Below are positions 1 to 9,344 of a DNA stretch of 64,000 bases, piece by piece. The notes below the pieces were generated by a model. It worked only from the letters and a program-made list of their open reading frames with translations. It was not told the origin of the DNA and searched no databases. Source of the stretch: Hydra vulgaris (Eukaryota; Cnidaria; Hydrozoa; Anthoathecata; Hydridae); assembly GCF_038396675.1 (NCBI RefSeq), contig NC_088922.1, positions 5,281,501-5,345,500 on the forward strand. The letters run 5' to 3'. Both the position numbers and the translations under genes were made by a program. How positions within the stretch are numbered: the stretch's first letter is position 1; each line of letters opens with the position of its first letter.

Positions 1-14
1 TTATTTTAGGTTGA

Positions 15-674
15 TTAATTGATCGCTACAGCCTTGAAAGTGCGAAACAATGACTCGGACATACCACGAACACATATTGCTATCCACATTAATAATTTTT
101 TTGGAAATTTCTCTTTTCCTATAAAACGAACATTTTCTGGGCATGTCTTTTTGTTGTTTGTGTAGTATCCAGATTTTCCAGGCATGTTGTCCCCTGCAAA
201 ACAAAAGTATTTTTTGTCATCGATGACTAGAAGCGATTTTGTGTTATATAGTTGGTTAACTAGTTTCCTGCTTCTTTTCTTTGCCTTTATTTGTTGTTCT
301 ATAGTGTATTTTGGAGTCTTTTCACGTTTTCTATATTTAATATTCATTTTTTTTAACTGAAGACCAATTGTCGATTGATTTACACCGAATTTAATACCTA
401 TTTTTCTCTGACTGACCCCTTTTCGATTGTTGACAAGTCTCGTTAATTCGGCTTTCTTTTCTCTAGTCCAGGATGTCGGACGACCAGGGTGCTTTCTATC
501 AGAAAACGATTGAACAGTTTCAAGTCTTTTTAGGTTATCATATATTGTACTTCGAGCAAACCCTTCCTTTTCAAAATGATTTACGATTTTTTTTTTTTTT
601 ATATTAGGTTTATTTACAAAAAACATTTTTAGTCGCTTTCGAAAAGAATCTTGTTCAGCTGCATTTAACCTCAT
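15..674 (-). pseudogene. Tc1/mariner-type transposase, N-terminal two thirds
   Basis: A cut-and-paste transposase that would bind its terminal repeats and act in the nucleus. The 219-residue frame holds an N-terminal helix-turn-helix region (about residues 20-60, with RSTIYDNLKRL), the GRP hook motif (HPGRPTSW, about residue 62), a second helix-turn-helix (QRKIGIKFGVNQSTIG), and the start of the catalytic domain with LVIDDKKYF, where the first catalytic aspartate lies. The frame stops at AVAIN next to the window edge; a reading one base over continues as INQPKI, resembling the NQEIY of the copy at 1730-2605, so a small frameshift is likely and the remainder lies outside. The ATG start at 674 fits the usual N-terminus of the family. 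Terminal repeats were not found on the right side. The family call is firm; activity is not expected. Confidence 0.85.
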
Positions 675-1546
675 TTTAAATAATTGTGTTTCAAATAATA
701 AAGTTTATATTTTATAGAACGTTTATGCCTATGCATAAAACCACAAAAACTAATTATTATGCTCAAATGATAAAATTAGGATTTGTCGGATAACTTCCGC
801 ATCACCCGTTAGCATTCTTAATTGATATCAATATTACAAAATTTAAAGTTTGCGTCGTCTTTGGAAGTTACTAAAGAGTTTAGGAGGGACTCTAGTATTA
901 AATTACATAGATAAGATTACTTTATAAATTTCTTGAAGATACGACTCGTTATTTACAATAAAATCTTGGATCGCGCCAAGTGCATACGCTAAGTCACACG
1001 TTGAATAATATAAAACGCAAGAGCGAGAGAGCGAAAAGAGCGCTTTCTCTTTTATATTTAATTTTTCAAGAAACCAACTGGCTGTTGCGTTAGCGAACTA
1101 ACGCAACAGTTACATATTTTGAACACCAAAAAATCATAACCTGTCCGTTTAACCCCCCTTTATTTTTGAAAGACGTCGATAGAATATTTTCAAAATCTAG
1201 GTCATAACAGAACAAAGTACGGTGGTTTCGTAAATGCAATCCGTTTCTGGTGTACTTTTTTTTCGTAAGAAATATTTCCACTAGGGTGTGCTAACAAACC
1301 GGCTAACTTTGCGTGAAAAAGAATATAGATGAAAAAAACAAGTTTTTGCCATAAAGTTTTAAACAAAAATTCAGGTTTAGTTAAAGCTTTTAACAGTTGT
1401 TGTCGTTGTTTTGCACAAGCTGAGTGTGGTTTCTAAATCTCCGTAATGTTCCGTTTTTATGGCTTCATACTTTATTACTGTTCATCAGTATTGATAAAAT
1501 AGTATTAAGATACAAGATATTTTAAACACAAGAACGAGTTGCAAAG
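675..1546. other. Spacer between two transposons, no gene
   Basis: AT-rich sequence without a convincing reading frame. It contains a short perfect hairpin at 1082-1109 and a weaker one near 1034-1054 (AAAAGAG/CTCTTTT). A 63-codon frame at 1090-1281 (minus) has no recognisable motif and is not annotated as a gene. Part of this spacer should be the 5' flank and terminal repeat of the minus-strand transposon to the left, but I could not place its end. Confidence 0.5.
1082..1109. repeat. Perfect 12-bp hairpin, 4-nt loop
   Basis: CTGTTGCGTTAG and CTAACGCAACAG are exact reverse complements separated by CGAA. It stands out by its higher GC content against the surrounding AT-rich DNA. Role unknown. 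Confidence 0.8.
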
Positions 1547-1548
1547 TA

Positions 1549-2766
1549 CTAACACCTGTTCCATAAAATTTGAGACTTGAATTTGAGACTTTGAGACTTG
1601 AATTAGCGATATTTAATTAGTAAGCTTGATAAAATAATTAGTATTTGGTATCAAATGAAAGCTCTATCTTTCCTCTTTCAATTTTCATATAAATACTCTG
1701 ATCATTTTTTGTTTAGATAACAATTTAAAATGCCAAATCAACAAGCCCTAAAAGGTCGTGTATATAATTTTTATAAAAAAAACACGTTGTTTGGAACCAT
1801 TTCGAGATGGAGGACTACTCAAAAGCTACAATTTATAGATATATGAACAGTTATGATCAAAATAAACCATTGGGTCGCAAAGCTTGAATTGGAAGAAGGC
1901 CTACTCTTAATACACAAAACAACCGCATCAAATTAAGGAAAATGTTTAACAATCGAAGAGGTGTGTCACTTTCAAAGGTTTCTAGAAGACTTGGTGGTAG
2001 CAAGAGCACCATCGGACGAATCTTAAAATGCTTTAAAAAGCCTATTCTTTGTTATAAAAGAAAAAAAAGATCAAGCAGAACTCCTGAACAGAGGCTTTGG
2101 GGTTGCCGAAAATGTGGTCGACTTTATTCAATATATCGCAACCATGAATTTTTTATTGACGATGAGTCATACTTTACTTTGTCGAATAGCACACTGGCTG
2201 GTAATAATACATACTATTCAAATGATCAAAAATTGACACCAAACATTGTTAAGAATTATGATGTTGCAAAATTTGAAAAAAAATTACTTGTATGGGTGGC
2301 GATCTCCTCTCGAGGAGTCACATCTATTTACATTGTTTCTTCTTGCCAAGCGGTAAACCAAGAGATCTATTTAAAAGAGTGTTTACAAAAGCGCTTGCAA
2401 ACTATTATTAATAAATATTATCGAGACACAGAACTTACCAGGAGTTTGTGCTATAGAGGATTTTTGGGCAATGCTTGAGCGGGATGTGTACAAGAATGGA
2501 TGGTCTACAAATAATATATCAAACCTTGAGCGTCAGCTTCTTTATTGTGCCAGTAGACTTGACCTAAATGCTGAACAAAAGCTGGTTCAAGGTACCAATA
2601 CTTGACTTGATCAAATTCGAAGATATGGAGTCTGATAAATTTATTTTTATTTTCCTATTCTGGATATTTAATTCTAAGAACATACCAAAAAAAAAATTTT
2701 ATCGTGTTTATTTAAGTTTTTATTCAAGTTTAAAGCCAGTTTCAAATTTTGTGGAACAGGTGTTAG
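1549..2766 (+). mobile_element. Complete but dead Tc1/mariner element
   Basis: Both ends are visible. The left end starts CTAACACCTGTTCCATAAAA and the right end is its inverted counterpart, finishing in GGAACAGGTGTTAG; the match runs about 30 bp with few differences. The element is flanked by TA at 1547-1548 and 2767-2768, the target duplication typical of this superfamily. It is 1218 bp long and contains one broken transposase gene on the plus strand. The short length and the internal deletion in the gene mark it as a non-autonomous relic. Confidence 0.9.
1730..2605 (+). pseudogene. Tc1/mariner transposase, frameshifted and deleted
   Basis: The gene starts at the ATG at 1730, inside the left terminal repeat region. 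The first helix-turn-helix is read one frame away (HFEMEDYSKATIYRYMNSY), so a one-base shift lies near 1790. A TGA at 1885-1887 follows, then the GRRPTL hook and an open stretch from 1942 with a second helix-turn-helix (SKVSRRLGGSKSTIG) and the first catalytic aspartate in FFIDDESYF. After QEIYLKECLQ the sequence jumps to AIEDFWAMLERDVYKNGW, the C-terminal part holding the third acidic residue; the block that normally carries the second catalytic aspartate is missing. It is related to, but clearly different from, the copy at 15-674. Confidence 0.88.
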
Positions 2767-2768
2767 TA

Positions 2769-4480
2769 GAGTAGAGTGCTTGAGTCTGTTGATATTTGAT
2801 GGCTGACTACAAGAATATTGACGCATTACGTATGATTATATACACTGATAAATGTATAATAACATTTTATTATAGGACCATTTCACGTTATATCTCTAGA
2901 ACAAAATGTTTTTCAGCATTGTTATGTTTTCTTAAGGTTCCAGGTACTAATATAATAATATAGATAAAAAATCAGTTTTTTCAAAAATATGAGTTTGGTT
3001 ATTCTGAAACCAATATGGCGACAAAAGTGAAATAGCGTAAAATAACATGTATTTGAGCCCCTTAAACTTAATGAAGGCAAATTTTTTTTTTTTTATCGGA
3101 TCATGGGAAAGAGCTTGTTTTACACTCCTACAAACTATGAAAATCATGTTGGAGAGATTTTTTCTATGAATGAAAAAAATTAGGTCAATGTATAGATTTT
3201 TTAAATTTTACGTTTTTGTACTAAACAAGGGTTTATCATACTTAGGGTTCGGACTGTTGTAATTGTAATTGTTAAAATTAAATACAATAACACATTACAA
3301 TGCAATAATATTGTATTGTAATACCAGAGATGTAATTAAAACATTATTTATTGTTATTGTATTGCTGTGATGTAAAACAATTAGAATTACTAATTGCTTG
3401 TTTTGATGAAAAATAGTTATAATAAATATTGTGGTGTATTTATAATAAATATTGTATTACTATTTCAAAGTCCAATAGTTATTATATTTTAAAGTATTTA
3501 GATTCATTTTTACACGCATTTATTATTATTTGGGCACTAGAAAATTTAGCGGGCACGTGAAAATCGTTTTTAGCGTACATAATTTCATTTGTTTTGAAAA
3601 GTGAAGTAAAGCCAGGAATGCCAAAGAAGTATATATTCTACGTATACTTAACAAATATTAAATTCAGGGGCGCTCGTGGCACCCATTTTTAGCGACCATT
3701 TACATATAATTTTTTTATTTATTTTGATAAATGTTTAAATAATAATTTATTCCATTCAAAGTCACACAAATATCTAATTGAATATATGTTTGTAATTAGA
3801 TAATTGTTTAAAATGTGAAGTGAAATTTTTTATTTTTTTAAAATTTTGTCTGAACTGATATGGAAATATTTCACGGGATGATGACGTCTAAACGAATTGA
3901 TTAACTACGTAAAGAAAATGAAAAAAGTTGATGTTTATTATTATAAAATAACCGCTAAATAATTTATCTTTATTATTATAAATAACCGCTAATTAGTAAA
4001 AAGTTACAGCATTATGGAATCAGGGAACCATTGACTTGGGTAATTATACAGTATATCATCTGAACATGTGAACTTTTATTTTGCAACAATTTTCTCTTCA
4101 TTTTCAGATTACTCATCTAAAGATGAATTTCAATACAATATAATTTCAATACAAAATTTATTGTTTTTGTATTACCATATTACAAAAATTGTAAATCACA
4201 GGTATCGTTATTGTTTCAAAAAGTCAATCTGACTTAATTTGCGGATTAAACAGTCCGATCGTTAAATATTTTACAAACCATAATCCGAAAATTAATTTAC
4301 GAACTTATAGTGAATTTTTTTTTTTGCGGATTCTTTTTGCTGTCTGGATTATTAATCCGAAATATTTTTACGAACTGCTAGCAGATTTTTATTTTTGGGA
4401 TTCTTTTCTATGTTTGGATTATTAATCCAAAAAATTTTTACGAATCAATTTAACTTTAATTAACAATTCTGCATTTTAAT
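2769..4480. other. AT-rich region with a candidate MITE, no gene
   Basis: No coding sequence recognised. The interval 3249-4258 is bounded by the 10-bp inverted pair TCGGACTGTT / AACAGTCCGA, with TACAATAACA/TGTTATTGTA-like sequence just inside both ends, which suggests a MITE of about 1 kb with decayed ends; no target duplication is evident. The remainder is low-complexity AT sequence. Confidence 0.4.
4303..4446. repeat. Two 70-bp tandem units with GGATTATTAATCC core
   Basis: The near-palindrome GGATTATTAATCC occurs at 4346 and 4416, and the flanking bases (GGATTCTTTT before, AATTTTTACGAA after) recur with the same 70-bp spacing. A related AATCCGAAATATTTGT stretch lies near 11980, so this is probably a dispersed repeat. 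Confidence 0.65.
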
Positions 4481-4489
4481 GAAAGGTTA

Positions 4490-4975
4490 AAAATGTAAAA
4501 CAGTGACGGTTCAATAATATCAAACACTGCTTTAACAACATTCACGCTAATTTCAACTATGCCGTCGCATTTATTATTTTTCTAATAGTTAAAGGCATTT
4601 CGCAACTCACTTATGTTTAATTTTACCTCTTTCATAGATTTATTGGTTGATTTCGTTTAAGATTCAAAGTTTGAGGTAAATTTTGGAACTTTACCAGCTA
4701 ACGATAGACCAATATCAAAAAAATATTTGTTAAACTTTTTAATTATGGCTTCTTTATTGTAAATAATTTCCACGTCAACTAAGAGTTTTTGTGGCAAATC
4801 GTTTTTTGGACATTTATTTTTACCGATCATCTGCTTTGTCACATTCCACGTTTTTTGTGTGTTTCCGCGTGTTTTTCCAACAACCTGGCATAAGAATTTT
4901 TTTTTCGTGTTTCTTTGTTTTTTCAAACTTAGTAATAGTAATAGTAATATATTTAAATAAATCTTTTTAGATAAA
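4490..4975 (-). pseudogene. LINE linker and N-terminal reverse transcriptase fragment
   Basis: The frame at 4657-4926 reads KTWNVTKQMIGKNKCPKNDL and IIKKFNKYFFDIGLSLAGKV, typical of the segment just before the RT fingers in Jockey/CR1-type ORF2 proteins. Below 4657 a shifted frame continues with KCDGIVEISVNVVKAVFDII and LFYIFNLSLK, the first RT block. The palm motifs are absent. I interpret it as the 3' continuation of the LINE whose endonuclease lies at 8160-8774. Confidence 0.72.
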
Positions 4976-5069
4976 ATGACAAATAACTAAAAAATAAACA
5001 AACAAAACCAACAAAATATACAAAAATTTACGGCTTGTGAAATATAAACTTTAAGTAAAAAAAAAGCAT

Positions 5070-5086
5070 TTGCTATTTCATAGCAA
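5070..5086 (-). repeat. Stem-loop in LINE 3' UTR
   Basis: TTGCTAT and ATAGCAA form a perfect 7-bp stem with a 3-nt loop about 55 bases after the ORF2 stop, a position comparable to the hairpins in the LINEs ending near 21.8, 42.0 and 50.5 kb. Confidence 0.5.
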
Positions 5087-5139
5087 GTAAGTTGATATCA
5101 AAATTGAGAAAAAGAGAAAAAAAAATTGCTTTTATTTAA

Positions 5140-5330
5140 TTAAAGTTTACGTCTATAATAAATAGTATCTAAAAAGCCAATATTTGTAGCTGCTAAAGCA
5201 CGAATTAATGCATAAACGTGCAGTTCATCTTTAGCAAAAGATGTACTGTTTGCAGCTGAAGAAAAAAAATACTTGTCAATTCTATTCTTAAATGCGTTAA
5301 CTGACGGAGCCTATTTTCAATCATTGACAA
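5140..5330 (-). pseudogene. LINE ORF2 C-terminal tail
   Basis: After the RT the minus strand reads APSVNAFKNRIDKYF followed by a tail ending NIGFLDTIYYRRKL and a TAA at 5140-5142. A VNAFKNRID-type ending is characteristic of ORF2 proteins of this LINE group, so this is taken as the true C-terminus. The stop is followed by the hairpin at 5070-5086 and an AT-rich 3' region. Confidence 0.75.
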
Positions 5331-5449
5331 TAAGATTTGTAAAAAAAATTGTGACGAGCATTATTATATATGAATTCACGCATTAGAACGTTGGAAAATG
5401 ATCTGCAAACAGGTGGATTATGCCAATTTATAATCTCAAAATCGTTTTT

Positions 5450-6667
5450 GAGCTTAAGCTGTTGAATCAAGTTGTGTTGAAGGATCAGGCAATCAGTATC
5501 GTGAAACTCAGGTCTTATTTCTTGTAACAGTTTAGTGTCGTCAGTATAGATTTAATGAACTAATTTTATCTTATCCGTTAAGTCGTTTATATAAATGATA
5601 AATATTGTTGAACCAAGTACAGACCCTTGAGGAACTCCGCTTAGAACATTGGTCCAGTCGCTAGAATGTTCTCCTAAAACAGTTCGCTGTTTTCTACTAA
5701 TTAAAAATGAACTCAATCCATTTAAAAACATTGCCATTAATCCCTTTTTTTTATGAATTTAATAAGTAATTAATTTAATTTGTAAATAATTTAGTATATA
5801 ATTAATGTGTGAAGAATTTAATGTGTAAGTAGTTTAATGAAAATAATTTTTATGAATTTAGTGAACTTAATAAAAGGCTTTTAATTTATGAAGTTGTCTA
5901 CGGTGAGAAACTTTATCAAACGCTTTCACGAATTTCAAAAATGCAATATCGACAAAATTTATTTTACTTAACGGTTTTGTGATGTAGTCGACACTCTCCA
6001 ATGAGTAAGATGTGCATCCTTTTTTGGACATAAACCCATGCTGATTATGTAAGATGCAGCGTGTTTTTTCAAGATATTTAGTTATCTTTTCGCTGATAAT
6101 CTTTTCCATTACTTTACATGGAACTGATGTGGTAGACACTGGTCTATAATTAGCGGCATTAAGACGACTTCCTTTTTTAAACAACGGTGTGAAGTGTGAC
6201 TGTTTCCAAGCTGTAGGTGTTGAGCCTTCGGACAGTGCTTTATTGTAAAGTAAAGTAAGAGGGTAAATCATTTGAGCTGCGCGTTCTTTAAGTACCTTTG
6301 GAATAATATTATCAGCACCAATAGATTTATTCGGTTTCAAACCTTTCAAATGAGCTAGCGTCGCTTCAAAATTAATAATTATATTGCCTAAGTCCTCTCG
6401 ATCATGCCTTCTCTCAAAAATAGGTAAATGACTACTTTTACTATCATCAACAAAAACTGATTTGAAGTGTTCGTTAGTTCTGTTTGCCAAATGTATTCCC
6501 ACTGTTAACGTTTCACCTTTTGCATCAGATACTAATACATCAGCACTAATAGATGCATGAACATTCTGTTGCGTCTTAGAATAAGCGTTCACTCTTTTAG
6601 GATTACTTTTATCTGATGCTAGTTGTGCTTCATAAACTTGAACACGACGTTTACATGCTTTCGGCAC
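5450..6667 (-). pseudogene. LINE reverse transcriptase, interrupted
   Basis: The open frame 5867-6667 carries the RT start: SIGADNIIPKVLKE, WKQSHFTPLFKKGSRLNAAN, YRPVSTTSVPCKVMEKII, QHGFMSKKGC and FVDIAFLKFVKAFDKVSH, where the first catalytic Asp (usually DFxKAFD) is substituted. An AT-rich stretch (5740-5866) replaces the next residues. The frame 5552-5737 resumes with SGVPQGSVLGSTIFIIYIND. One frame away YTDDTKLLQEIR stands for the FADD catalytic box, with Thr for Ala. Several motifs survive but the gene cannot make a full protein. Confidence 0.88.
5740..5866. repeat. Degenerate AT-rich insertion inside LINE RT
   Basis: Repeated variants of TTAATTTA, GAATTTAATG and AGTTTAATG occupy the place where the RT protein should run from the AFDKVSH block to the next helix. 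It looks like local expansion of a short AT motif rather than coding sequence. Confidence 0.5.
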
Positions 6668-6994
6668 TTTGTTTCTTAGTTTCCTATATTTACGAATCAG
6701 TGTCGCTAATCGCCAGTTAGTCGCAGATAAGTAATTGCCCAGTTGCTTTTTTGCTATATCATAGCTAGTACTTCCTTACTCATCCACGGCGCATTACGAG
6801 TATAAAGGACTTTTTTTAACGGAATAAATTGCTTGCTGAGTTAATCATATTTATTGTAGAAAAGTTCAAAGCACTCATAAGTGTTTTTGTTTTCAAATAA
6901 TTGCGTCCAATTAGTTTCCATAATCTTTTCACCAAAATTTATATAGTCACCTTTACTAAAGTCATATTTTTTGTTTGAGAAAGTAGTCTCATTT

Positions 6995-7680
6995 TTAGAA
7001 AGGTCGACATAATCCCAACGACAAATTACCTAACGGCAGAGAGCTAGATAACTTGATTATTCTCGTTGAAGAGTCTGTAATAATTAAATTAAAATTTTTT
7101 TTTGCTTTACCATTAGATGCTTTGAATGTTGAGAAATCAACTAATTGTTCTAGGTTATGATTAGCCAAATTAAGAAAAACACTTGCCACACTATTTTGAC
7201 CGTTTAGTAATTCGATCCTGTCATCATCGTGCTATTTGATATCCGGAAAGTTGAAATCACCTTCAAGTAACATACAACTATACGCTTTTCTATCAACAGC
7301 TTGCTTAGCCAACATGATTGTTTTATTTATATCATTTATATGCGATAAAGGCGGTCTATAGACACGACCAATAAAAACAATTGTGTTACCGATTTTAATT
7401 TCACACCATAATTGCTCGGAGTTGCTGCTGTTTAACATCTCTCTTAGATGACGATCAAATACTTCATTCACGACAAGATCACGCTTGATGAAGATAGCAA
7501 CACCACTACCGTAACCAATTCAATTTTTCTTTACTAGTGAGTAATTTTTCAATTGAGAAGCAGATATTTCAGTAAACCATGTCTCAGAAATAAAGATTAA
7601 ATCATATTATTTATTTCACAGAGTGCAGATAATTTGTTCATTTTATCAGGGTTAAGAGAAATTGCGTTTGTATAAAAACA
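6995..7680 (-). pseudogene. APE-type LINE endonuclease, frameshifted
   Basis: The domain nicks target DNA to prime reverse transcription. From the N-terminus the minus strand reads DLIFISETWFTEISASQLKN (catalytic Glu of SETW), GYGSGVAIFIKRDLVV, then the open frame 7232-7471 with WCEIKIGNTIVFIGRVYRPP and LEGDFNFPDI (GDFN motif). The frame at 6995-7189 follows with LEQLVDFSTFKASNGKA and LIITDSSTRI. The SDH motif is not seen. At least three frame breaks separate these blocks. Confidence 0.85.
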
Positions 7681-7683
7681 TTT

Positions 7684-8110
7684 TTAAAATGTATTTTTAG
7701 GGTTAGATTTAGTAGATTTTATTTTTGTATTTAATGCATTTAAATAAGTATTTGCAGTTAAACATTTTGATTCATTGTGTTTTTGTAATTCTGGCTGCTT
7801 GTGCATCTCTCCATTTGATGAAAGTATGCTTTTTACGTCCATTGATTTCAACTTCCTGTGAGACATCAATTTATCGCTGCGGATGACAAATCTAAAGGGC
7901 TTGTCAAGTTTTCCAAGTTTGTCAAGGTCAGAATTAGCCGCTTTTCTTTCTGAGTTTAATTTATTGAACTCACTTTGTTCTGCTGCTGTGCGGTCAGGGC
8001 GTATAAATATATCTTTAAATTGCCCGATGCCGATTGTTTAGCCGATGCTATAACGTCGTATTTGATAGATAGCGAATCAACTTCAATCATAAGAGAAGCA
8101 GGTTTACCAG
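7684..8110 (-). pseudogene. Possible LINE ORF1 C-terminal remnant
   Basis: Reading across a frameshift near 8015, the minus strand gives FIRPDRTAAEQSEFNKLNSE and then KLGKLDKPFRFVIRSDKL, followed by an open stretch to 7684 without known motifs. A charged block followed by a short FVIR-type ending is common at the end of ORF1 proteins of Hydra-like LINEs, and its place upstream of the endonuclease fits. No zinc finger or RRM is visible here, so the assignment rests mainly on position. Confidence 0.45.
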
Positions 8111-8159
8111 AATTAAAGTTCTTACTTTTTTGAAACCTTCAACTCTAAGTCAACTCTAA

Positions 8160-8774
8160 GATGTTTTTATATTTTTTGTAATTCAATTATTTTTTATATG
8201 TTTTATGTTTTAAATACTTTCCTTAAAGTTTTTGTTTTCTCTTAGATGATTTATACAAACCTTCGGTCATCCATGGCTTTAAAAGTGAATTAGCAATTAT
8301 AATTTTTTTTTTACTGGAAATGCCAAATCATAGTGTTTACAAAACTGTGCCAAAAATAATTTATACGCATTGTTCGCGTCTTGAGAATGTAATACAAGAT
8401 TCTAAGAAGCAATTATGAAAATTGTTAGTGAATATATTATCTAGTAACGTCGACGAGGTCTTAGTTATTCTCGTTGATTTATTTATTGTGGGAATTATAT
8501 CGTGCTCAATAAGCGTATTTAAAAAACATTGAACATTTACATTTGAAGCATGATTTAACAAGTTTAAATAATAATCACCAGTTAAGTACACGTGTTTCTT
8601 TGAAATGTAAATTTTGCTTGAAAATTTTTTCAAATAAGTTTGAAATAATTTTAAGTTATCAGCTGGTTTACTATAAATAGAATTGATAATAATATTTTTG
8701 GTCGCTTTATTGTTTATTTTAATGCATAACGATTCGCAATCTATTTCGTTAACATTAAGGTTGAAGTACCCCAA
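8160..8774 (-). pseudogene. LINE endonuclease C-terminal part and linker
   Basis: The frame at 8361-8774 matches the second half of an APE-type endonuclease: IINSIYSKPADN, then LTGDYYLNLLNH in place of the usual GDFN, then STRITKTSSTLLDNIFTN. One frame away the sequence continues as QDANNAYKLFLAQFC, followed by SLLKPWMTEGLYKSSKRKQK, the basic linker leading to the RT in this LINE group. The Asn of the GDFN motif is replaced, and stop codons and a frameshift are present. The N-terminal half of the endonuclease is missing. Confidence 0.8.
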
Positions 8775-8874
8775 AAATGTTAAAACTCATGTTCAAACAG
8801 TAAAATTGATCTTAAACAATATATAATGTCAAAATTTTATATTTCAGAATAGAAATTTTTATAAATTGTGCATT

Positions 8875-8888
8875 GTTGCCATGGTAAC
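8875..8888. promoter_or_regulatory. Perfect RFX X-box-like palindrome
   Basis: GTTGCCATGGTAAC is an exact palindrome and matches the RFX-factor X-box consensus (GTTRCC, two bases, GGYAAC). A weaker relative, GTTGCTATGGTTAA, lies at 11337-11350 on the far side of the Mutator-like gene. Binding is not shown by the sequence; chance occurrence is possible. Confidence 0.35.
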
Positions 8889-8924
8889 CAAGAAAATATT
8901 GAAAAAATAACCAAAAAACAGTTA

Positions 8925-9240
8925 ATGCCCCGGCTAACTTATCCGAAGAACTACATATATTCAAACTGTCATACCGCAATTCCCTTTAACTAATACTTTG
9001 AACTGTGATCTGAACCTAAAATTTTATGAAAAATATGATAGTTAGTTCTTCAGGGGGCAAATATGTTGTCGTTTAATGAATTTTGGTCAAAATTAGGCAA
9101 CTGAAATAGGCGTAGAACGTGTTCTGTCAAGTATTTCATAAAATTGGAGGTTCAAATAACAGAAGGTATAAAATAAGACAATTACTGAAAATTTCATCAT
9201 TAAACACCAAGCGGTTCCAAAGTTATCACAGCCGGGGCAT
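8925..9240. mobile_element. Candidate 316-bp MITE with TTA duplication
   Basis: ATGCCCCGGCT at 8925-8935 and its reverse complement AGCCGGGGCAT at 9230-9240 are exact 11-bp terminal repeats, GC-rich against an AT-rich background. They are flanked by TTA at 8922-8924 and 9241-9243. A short internal inverted pair (GAAGAACTA / TAGTTCTTC) lies at about 8943 and 9042. No coding capacity. A 3-bp TTA target fits PIF/Harbinger-type elements, but the family is not determined. Confidence 0.65.
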
Positions 9241-9344
9241 TTAAAAACCTTGTTTTGAGAAAAACGCAAAAACAGAAAAAAAAAATTAAAATTTCACAAA
9301 AAGTATAAAATAGAACTAAATTATGTTTAAAATAAAGTTTCAGT

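Larger units (their letters stand above)
5140..8110 (-). mobile_element. Jockey/CR1-like LINE, nearly full but decayed
   Basis: A continuous minus-strand series of homologies: ORF1 C-terminal part (7684-8110), endonuclease (6995-7680), RT (5450-6667) and the ORF2 C-terminus with a stop at 5140-5142. Every segment is in the expected order and orientation, so this is one copy broken by frameshifts, stop codons and a low-complexity replacement at 5740-5866. It lies inside another LINE on the same strand. A small stem-loop follows the ORF2 stop (5070-5086). Confidence 0.82.
4490..8774 (-). mobile_element. Jockey/CR1-like LINE remnant, split by another LINE
   Basis: Two pieces of one minus-strand non-LTR retrotransposon appear to flank the LINE at 5140-8110: an endonuclease C-terminal and linker part (8160-8774), and a linker plus start of reverse transcriptase (4490-4975). 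The upper piece ends in the linker near YKKYKNI and the lower piece resumes in the same linker (SLKKQRNTKKKF), which is what insertion of the second LINE into the first would give. The 3' half of the RT is absent below 4490. The join is inferred from protein homology; no clean target duplication was identified. Confidence 0.6.
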
